Positions 59,448-64,000 of a stretch of DNA of 64,000 nucleotides are shown here, one piece after another. Source of the DNA: Symbiodinium kawagutii. Its lineage: Eukaryota; Sar; Dinophyceae; Suessiales; Symbiodiniaceae. The notes under the pieces are model-generated. The model had not been told where the DNA came from and did not search any database. It saw only the letters and a program-made list of their open reading frames with translations. The translations under genes and the position numbers were made by a program. Positions within the stretch are counted from its first letter, which is position 1, and the number at the start of each line of letters is the position of its first letter. The stretch is from NCBI GenBank assembly GCA_009767595.1, contig VSDK01010248.1, forward strand, positions 420,427 to 484,426, read 5' to 3'.

Positions 59448-60370
59448 CTGGAAGTCGCGAACGGGTTGGCCATGTGCTTCAACACTACGGGTTCGAAGAA
59501 AAAACTGATATAACTATGATAACTAGTTTATACATAATTATACTTAAATTCATCTGAATTCATCTTAAGTTATCTTACTGTACAATTCTCATACATTCGA
59601 AACATATGGAAATCATACTTGAGTTCTGATAACAATAAGGTTGAACATCCTTTGACAATAGTCGGTAGATAAAACCCATCTCCCAGATAATAGTCAATTC
59701 CCGTCAGCTCCCTGCCAGCCACGCGCACAGGCTGCACGGCGCACATGCTGCAAACAGAAAACATGAAACATGTTACCCAAATAGGAAATCATCCCCAGGT
59801 ATGGTTGAACATGAGCCAAATATCTTCAATACCACTGACCAAATCAGCAACTATTGGTTGATGCGCGTTGTGTGTGTGAGAGCAAACCCTGTTCCGAAGG
59901 GACATCATGTATCAGTTGTCACTATCATGTTACTTCAATTTTCATATCAAGTCATTTCGATTTCATGCAGCAGGGGGTAGCAGCAGGGCTGAGAGTCTGC
60001 TACCAACGAAGACACTCTCAGTTACCTGGTGAAGCGGTTGGAGAGGTCCAACTGTGTACCTGCAATGATTACCAGTGGTTTCGCTTTTGGTTTCATCGCT
60101 GTATTCCAAGTGAAATTGCGTCGTCATTGCACAGCTGTCAGCCGCCACTGCACTTTTTCTTCAGACATCACATGAACATGAACCAGGGAATTCCTTTCAT
60201 CCATCACAATCACCATCATCAGATAATCGCCAATTTGCTTCTGTGACCATGTTGGCACCACCCGATGGGTCTTATCCGTTATCAGTACTGGTTGCATGCG
60301 ACCCATTCGGTCTATCAAGTGTGTGCGTGTCCCCTTTGTCGTGTGCAACGCACTAAACAAACGGATTGAT

Positions 60371-60640
60371 TAACATCACCAACAGAATGATGGTTTCCCA
60401 TCAATAGCCATCATTTAGCATCAATAACCATCATTGATCACCACTATTTGTCATTACCAACCAATAAACATCAATAACCACGATCAATTACCAACCATCA
60501 TTTACATTCAAACCATCAGTAACATTAACCATCAACCACCATAAATTCATCACCATTATACAACCACTATCAAACACAACCAACCATCATTGAACATTCA
60601 TCAACATCAACCGTCTGCAACCACCAGTAACCATTATCTC
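60371..60640. repeat. AC-rich CCATCATTAACCATC domain
   Basis: Reverse-complement composition of the domain at 56873-57420, ending at a family-2 fold-back repeat. Confidence 0.75.
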
Positions 60641-60736
60641 TGGTTGTTGTTTTCAACCCCTATGGAAAATATTTGTCAACCAATCATGTCTTGACAATTT
60701 CATGGGACAATCAAAAAAATGAAACCACCAAGCAGT
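60640..60736. mobile_element. Fold-back repeat family 2
   Basis: Ends CTGGTTGTTGTTTTCAACCC and GAAACCACCAAGCAG. Confidence 0.7.
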
Positions 60737-61009
60737 AGTTGATTAAACACTATTGTTGCTTATTGTCCCCTATTATTAACCATTAGTAACCATGGTCAAA
60801 ACCACGAACCACTAGTTGCTTAAGGATATCATTGTTGGTTGCTATCCCCTTTCATTAACCATTAGTTGTTGGAACCAGGTTATTTATCCCCTATTATTAA
60901 CATCCTTTATTATCAACATTATTTATTCAACCATGGTTGAAACCAGCAACATCCACCAACCATCAAAACCAGCTGCGAAGCCCGGCTGCTTCACGCGGCC
61001 AACCGGTGC

Positions 61010-61096
61010 CCGCTGCCGCTCCTCCAAGACGCCGCGCTCGGCTTTCAGCGCCCCTTCGGCTTCCGCGCAGCGGCGCTGCGAGCGCTGCAACTCGGC
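61010..61096 (-). CDS. Candidate most upstream coiled-coil exon in the window
   Basis: From GTGGCGAG|GCC the frame reads AELQRSQRRCAEAEGALK and then AERGVLEERQR, GC-rich and strongly charged. A GC donor after 22 bases (CAGC|GCCGCT) would give a one-heptad exon like 17097-17118; a later GC donor (CGG|GCACCG) gives the span listed. It lies about 330 bases from the retroelement end at 61425, so the modelled gene and the element are close neighbours. Confidence 0.38.
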
Positions 61097-61328
61097 CTCG
61101 CCACCGTGGGGATCGATGCCATGGGGGACCCCGAGTTGTGGTTGGGTTTTGAACGGATTATAGTAATTCTTACTAGGGGATAATCACCAACAATAATGGC
61201 TTAACAACTGAACAATAATGGTTTTATAGGGATTGTGATGGTCAAGAATAGGATTTTAAAGGGATTATATTAATTAGTAATTAGTGATAGGGTATAATCA
61301 CCAACAATAGCGGCTTAACAGTTACTAT

Positions 61329-61397
61329 ATGGTTTCTTGTTGTAGATGGTGAATATATTGGATGATAACTGGGGGTAGCCCTATGACTTGAGAAACT
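61329..61397. mobile_element. Fold-back repeat family 1, partial, at the retroelement edge
   Basis: Short copy ending GGGGGTAGCCCTATGACTTG AGAAAC, 28 bases from the retroelement terminus at 61425. Confidence 0.5.
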
Positions 61398-61424
61398 GGC
61401 AGATTTATCATGAACTACAAATAT

Positions 61425-61644
61425 TTGGATTCACAACATGTGGACACTTTTGCCATGCACGCAAAGGTTGCTGACCATGCTTCACATGGTACCTTTCGAA
61501 ATCGATCCAAGTTGTTTCCACTTGGATGTAAGATACATTCAGCCCATGGCAGGGCCTTTGCAAAGGGCCCATGGCAGGACCACTCTTAGCTCATGGCAGA
61601 GCTTTCTTCAAGGTGAAAAAGGAAACAGACGTGCAAACTGCTTT
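61425..61644 (-). repeat. Terminal repeat B2 of the retroelement
   Basis: This 220-base direct copy of B1 is the outer end of the element. It carries 8 extra bases compared with B1, where CATGGCAGGG and CCATGGCAGG create a short internal duplication. Confidence 0.8.
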
Positions 61645-61735
61645 TAAACTGGGCGGGTGGCTGAGGGAGCCCAAATGCTACCACAACAGCAAGTGTCCTA
61701 GACATGTGTTCATCCAAACAGTCGACGCGACTCTA
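61645..61735 (-). repeat. Putative A2 segment between the B repeats
   Basis: Unique 91-base spacer between the two B copies. In split-direct-repeat elements this position holds A2, a copy of the left terminus A1. A1 would be outside the window, so this assignment is a prediction. Confidence 0.5.
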
Positions 61736-61947
61736 TTGGATTCACAACATGTGGACACTTTTGCCATGCACGCAAAGGTTGCTGACCATGCTTCACATGG
61801 TACCTTACGAAATCGATCCAAGTTGTTTCCACTTGGATGTAAGATACATTCAGCCCATCGTTGCAAAGGGCCCATGGCAGGACCACTCTTAGCTCATGGC
61901 AGAGCTTTCTTCAAGGTGAAAAAGAAAACAGACGTGCAAACTGCTTT
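61736..61947 (-). repeat. Terminal repeat B1 of the retroelement
   Basis: This 212-base block is nearly identical to 61425-61644, offset by 311 bases. It begins within the TAA stop codon of the recombinase frame. Differences from the other copy are one T/A change, an 8-base indel near 61858 and one G/A change. Confidence 0.85.
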
Positions 61948-62932
61948 ACCTTCCACGTCTCCCAGGAGAGAGTGAAAAACCCTCCTGCTCGGCTGTGAAC
62001 ACAGCTGAAAACTTCGCAATACGCATCTTGGATTGCCAGGAGAGACGCAGGGATGGCAACAAGGAAAGGCCATCGCATATATAAAGTCTAGCAACATTGC
62101 TATTTTTCCACCGTCCACGAATCAAGGTCTTCTCCATAAGACCATGGCTTTGCATTTCAAACGTCGCACCTCCCCGGCGGAGAGAGTAGGGGCGCATGCC
62201 CAAGTGGCCCGCCCCCACTGCTACAACTGCACGCTGGAAAAGTGCGCGGAATGCTGTGCCACTCTTATTCCAACACGGTAGAAATTCTTGACGCAATTGT
62301 TGTTTTAAGGTAACCATCTCGGACACAGTAGCAATGACGATGGGATCGTATAGTGAAACGCTCTCTTTGGAGTTGTTGCGAACACCGCTTTTGCTGGATG
62401 GCAAACTAACCAATCCTGTATCCTTGTTGAGGATGAAGTCCACTGGCCTCACTTGAAGCAGCTCCCCTGTCCGCAGGCAAGCGTGGAAGCCTAAGAGCAG
62501 CAATGCGGCCATCACCAATTCACCTTTCAAAAGACACCACCCAGACATTGCAAGGGTTATATCTTGCGTCAAAGGAGGGGCACGACAAGGCACTTCGTAC
62601 CGCCTCCATATGCTGTACATCTTCCAACTCTTAGGAATTTTTCGACGGGTCGATGGATCGAAATGGTGCAAGCCGCTAAGAGCATCCCCCACCAAATGCA
62701 AGGGATGCCCGGCAGAGAATTGCCGCTGTATCCACTCAGAGATCTCTTCGTCCAAAGCAGCTTCTGTACGAACATTTCGCAATGCAGGAGTCATTCGCCG
62801 CACCGCAAAATGATATCGCTGCAAAGTATTCTTTGTAATGCCAACATCAGCAAGGACAATATTCCTACGTGCTCGTCTCCGATCGGCACGCGAGGCTTGG
62901 CCCAGCCATTGGCTAAACTCTGGATGCGGCAT
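61946..62932 (-). CDS. Tyrosine recombinase of a DIRS/Ngaro/PAT-like retroelement
   Basis: This 328-residue protein belongs to the tyrosine recombinase (phage integrase-like) fold. It would integrate the circular DNA copy of the element by strand exchange through a 3'-phosphotyrosine. The N-terminal about 110 residues form a helical core-binding-like domain. Catalytic motifs follow: LRTGELLQV with Arg 154, PYSLRRGGATF with Arg 252, GRWKNS with Trp 275, and ARLYI with candidate nucleophile Tyr 284. The His of the usual HxLR motif appears as Tyr 249, a deviation worth noting. It starts at an ATG inside the 3' end of the methyltransferase/RNase H frame, 20 bases of overlap and shifted by one, so it may be reached by frameshifting or re-initiation. 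Its stop codon coincides with the start of a terminal repeat. No internal stop is seen. Confidence 0.85.
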   Translation of the reverse strand: MPHPEFSQWLGQASRADRRRARRNIVLADVGITKNTLQRYHFAVRRMTPALRNVRTEAALDEEISEWIQRQFSAGHPLHLVGDALSGLHHFDPSTRRKIPKSWKMYSIWRRYEVPCRAPPLTQDITLAMSGWCLLKGELVMAALLLLGFHACLRTGELLQVRPVDFILNKDTGLVSLPSSKSGVRNNSKESVSLYDPIVIATVSEMVTLKQQLRQEFLPCWNKSGTAFRALFQRAVVAVGAGHLGMRPYSLRRGGATFEMQSHGLMEKTLIRGRWKNSNVARLYICDGLSLLPSLRLSWQSKMRIAKFSAVFTAEQEGFSLSPGRRGR

Positions 62933-63998
62933 CTGTAGGATTTTCTGTTGATTCCACGTGGCTTACAATAAGGTACAAGTTGAAGGCTAACAACCAAGCA
63001 GAGAGCCTTTGTAACAAAGGTCTCAACATCCTTGACGACGATCGGCCTTTGGAAACAATACTCATGCAAACATACGAATCGGTGACATGAAAAATTCGGC
63101 AGTTACATTCCTTGAGATGTTTAACCCTCCATTCGATGGCATGAATAATAGAACGAAGTTCGAGGGAGTTGATGTGATCAGCTCTTTTCCACTTGTAGGC
63201 AAAAGCCTTTTCCCAGAGCCACCAGTCTGCAGGCACAGACTGTCGAGGGAAGGCCCGAGCATTGAGAACCAAGCCAGAGGAAATCCTTACATCAGAACCA
63301 GTGTGGTTTACTCTTCGAAGAAGCGCAGCATTAAGCTGCTGCACTGTATGGTTTCCCGGGAATTGGCCATAACGCAATGATCTTGATAATGGTGCTTGCC
63401 AAGCAAGTGGGCAACAGAACCCCGGGGCCAATCCCATGCGCATCACCAGATCATGATAAGTAAAGGGGGGCATCCATTCAAAACATGCCATTGCTGCAAA
63501 ATATACGAAAGAATAGCAGTTAAAACTATCCCCTACCAAAGACTTGCGGGCATCCTCAAAACCAATAGGGTTACTCTTGATCTCGTTGGCGTTCCAACAT
63601 AGCGAAGTATGCTCCCATCCTAGCCCATGAAGTAGCTCTCGCTCGGAGGCTGTGGTCAAACGCCACCTATCACCAACCCAGATTATAAACCGCTGATCAT
63701 ACTGATAAGGTGGAAATCGAAATTCGTCAGCTTGCCACCGCAACCTGGCTGATTCATCCACCCGATTCAGCCCCGCCGGTTGCGGCGGTGGCCGCACCCG
63801 TCGGATCGACTTCATAGATGTAGGTAGGATATCCCCCCGTTGAGTGCCCCCCCACACAGCACCCTCTTCCAACCACTGCGATTCTTGAGGGTACTCGTGT
63901 TCCAATTTGACTTCGACCCAATGAGTACAATCAGTAAGCCAAACATCATCAAGAGGGTGGAGCTCCACATTAGTCCAACAAAACCGAGGCCTATGCAT
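62913..63998 (-). CDS. Retroelement polyprotein, 3' part: C5-methyltransferase C-terminus plus RNase H
   Basis: The frame is open to the window edge, so the 5' part is missing. Residues 2-11 (HRPRFCWTNV) resemble the RPR-type motif of the C-terminal half of cytosine-5 DNA methyltransferases. RWRLTTASERELLHGLG (about 111-127) followed by VGDSFN (155-160) matches the motif IX-X region, usually LT..ERE..xGFP then G(N/D)SF. After a linker, residues about 237-360 look like an RNase H domain of DIRS-type elements: LELRSI with Glu at 280, VTDSY with Asp at 307 and HVESTENPTDAASR with Asp at 356. The first catalytic Asp is not obvious. The stop overlaps the recombinase frame by 20 bases. Reverse transcriptase is expected upstream, outside the window. 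Methyltransferase capture by dinoflagellate retrotransposons is reported in the literature; whether this copy is active cannot be told. Confidence 0.75.
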   Translation of the reverse strand: MHRPRFCWTNVELHPLDDVWLTDCTHWVEVKLEHEYPQESQWLEEGAVWGGTQRGDILPTSMKSIRRVRPPPQPAGLNRVDESARLRWQADEFRFPPYQYDQRFIIWVGDRWRLTTASERELLHGLGWEHTSLCWNANEIKSNPIGFEDARKSLVGDSFNCYSFVYFAAMACFEWMPPFTYHDLVMRMGLAPGFCCPLAWQAPLSRSLRYGQFPGNHTVQQLNAALLRRVNHTGSDVRISSGLVLNARAFPRQSVPADWWLWEKAFAYKWKRADHINSLELRSIIHAIEWRVKHLKECNCRIFHVTDSYVCMSIVSKGRSSSRMLRPLLQRLSAWLLAFNLYLIVSHVESTENPTDAASRV

Positions 63999-64000
63999 AG

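Larger units (their letters stand above)
61425..63998 (-). mobile_element. DIRS-order retrotransposon, 3' portion, with captured DNA methyltransferase
   Basis: Read on the minus strand the element runs: methyltransferase C-terminus, RNase H, tyrosine recombinase, repeat B1 (61736-61947), a 91-base spacer here called A2 (61645-61735), repeat B2 (61425-61644). B1-A2-B2 downstream of a recombinase is the right-hand half of the split direct repeats known from PAT and Ngaro elements, where A1 lies at the left end. The left end is beyond position 64000. Open frames without stops and 97-99% similar repeats suggest a fairly young copy. The exact outer boundary at 61425 is inferred from where the repeat similarity ends. 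Confidence 0.75.

Noticed and set aside
61571-61975. Plus-strand frames across the retroelement terminus
   Set aside because: They lie in the direct repeats opposite the recombinase and owe their openness to the repeated block.

Overview
The window is eukaryotic nuclear DNA, most likely from a dinoflagellate (Symbiodiniaceae-like). Three things point there. First, candidate introns use GT and GC donors, perhaps one GA donor, with AG|G acceptors. Second, the introns are long and packed with short fold-back repeats and degenerate TGGTTAATGATGG-type sequence. Third, the right end holds a retroelement that joins a cytosine-5 DNA methyltransferase, an RNase H and a tyrosine recombinase, a kind of capture reported from dinoflagellates. 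No prokaryotic gene organisation, CRISPR array, tRNA or rRNA was recognised.

The two best-supported genes are on the minus strand. One is a family-1 uracil-DNA glycosylase at 22586-23422, intact and without introns. The other is the 3' part of a DIRS/Ngaro/PAT-like element at 61425-63998: methyltransferase C-terminus, RNase H, an overlapping tyrosine recombinase, then a B1-A2-B2 split-direct-repeat terminus. Its 5' part lies beyond the window.

Between about 12.3 and 61.1 kb, small GC-rich islands in the AT-rich background read on the minus strand as amphipathic or heptad-like peptides, or as proline-rich linkers. Most are bounded by an AG acceptor and a GT or GC donor, and many are only 20-80 nt long. 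From 41.2 kb down to 12.3 kb most junction phases can be made compatible, and the series ends in an exon coding a hydrophobic C-terminal segment at 12303-12395. I interpret this as one long minus-strand gene, or a tandem of related genes, for a tail-anchored coiled-coil (golgin- or SNARE-like) protein. This is an inference from reading the sequence and has no transcript support. If it is right, the glycosylase gene sits inside one of its introns on the same strand.

Layout: 0-3.2 kb repeats and no firm gene; 3.2-5.2 kb a few plus-strand exon-like segments; 5.2-12.3 kb mostly repeats; 12.3-24.6 kb the 3' exons of the coiled-coil model plus the glycosylase; 25.8-28.1 kb a 12-bp/126-bp higher-order repeat, a 798-N gap and a 40-bp repeat; 28-61 kb further micro-exon candidates among fold-back repeats, trinucleotide tracts and a 13-copy 54-bp array; 61.4-64 kb the retroelement.

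Most long open frames in the window are artefacts of tandem repeats whose unit is a multiple of three. Two N gaps (27188-27985 and 40074-40103) mark assembly breaks.
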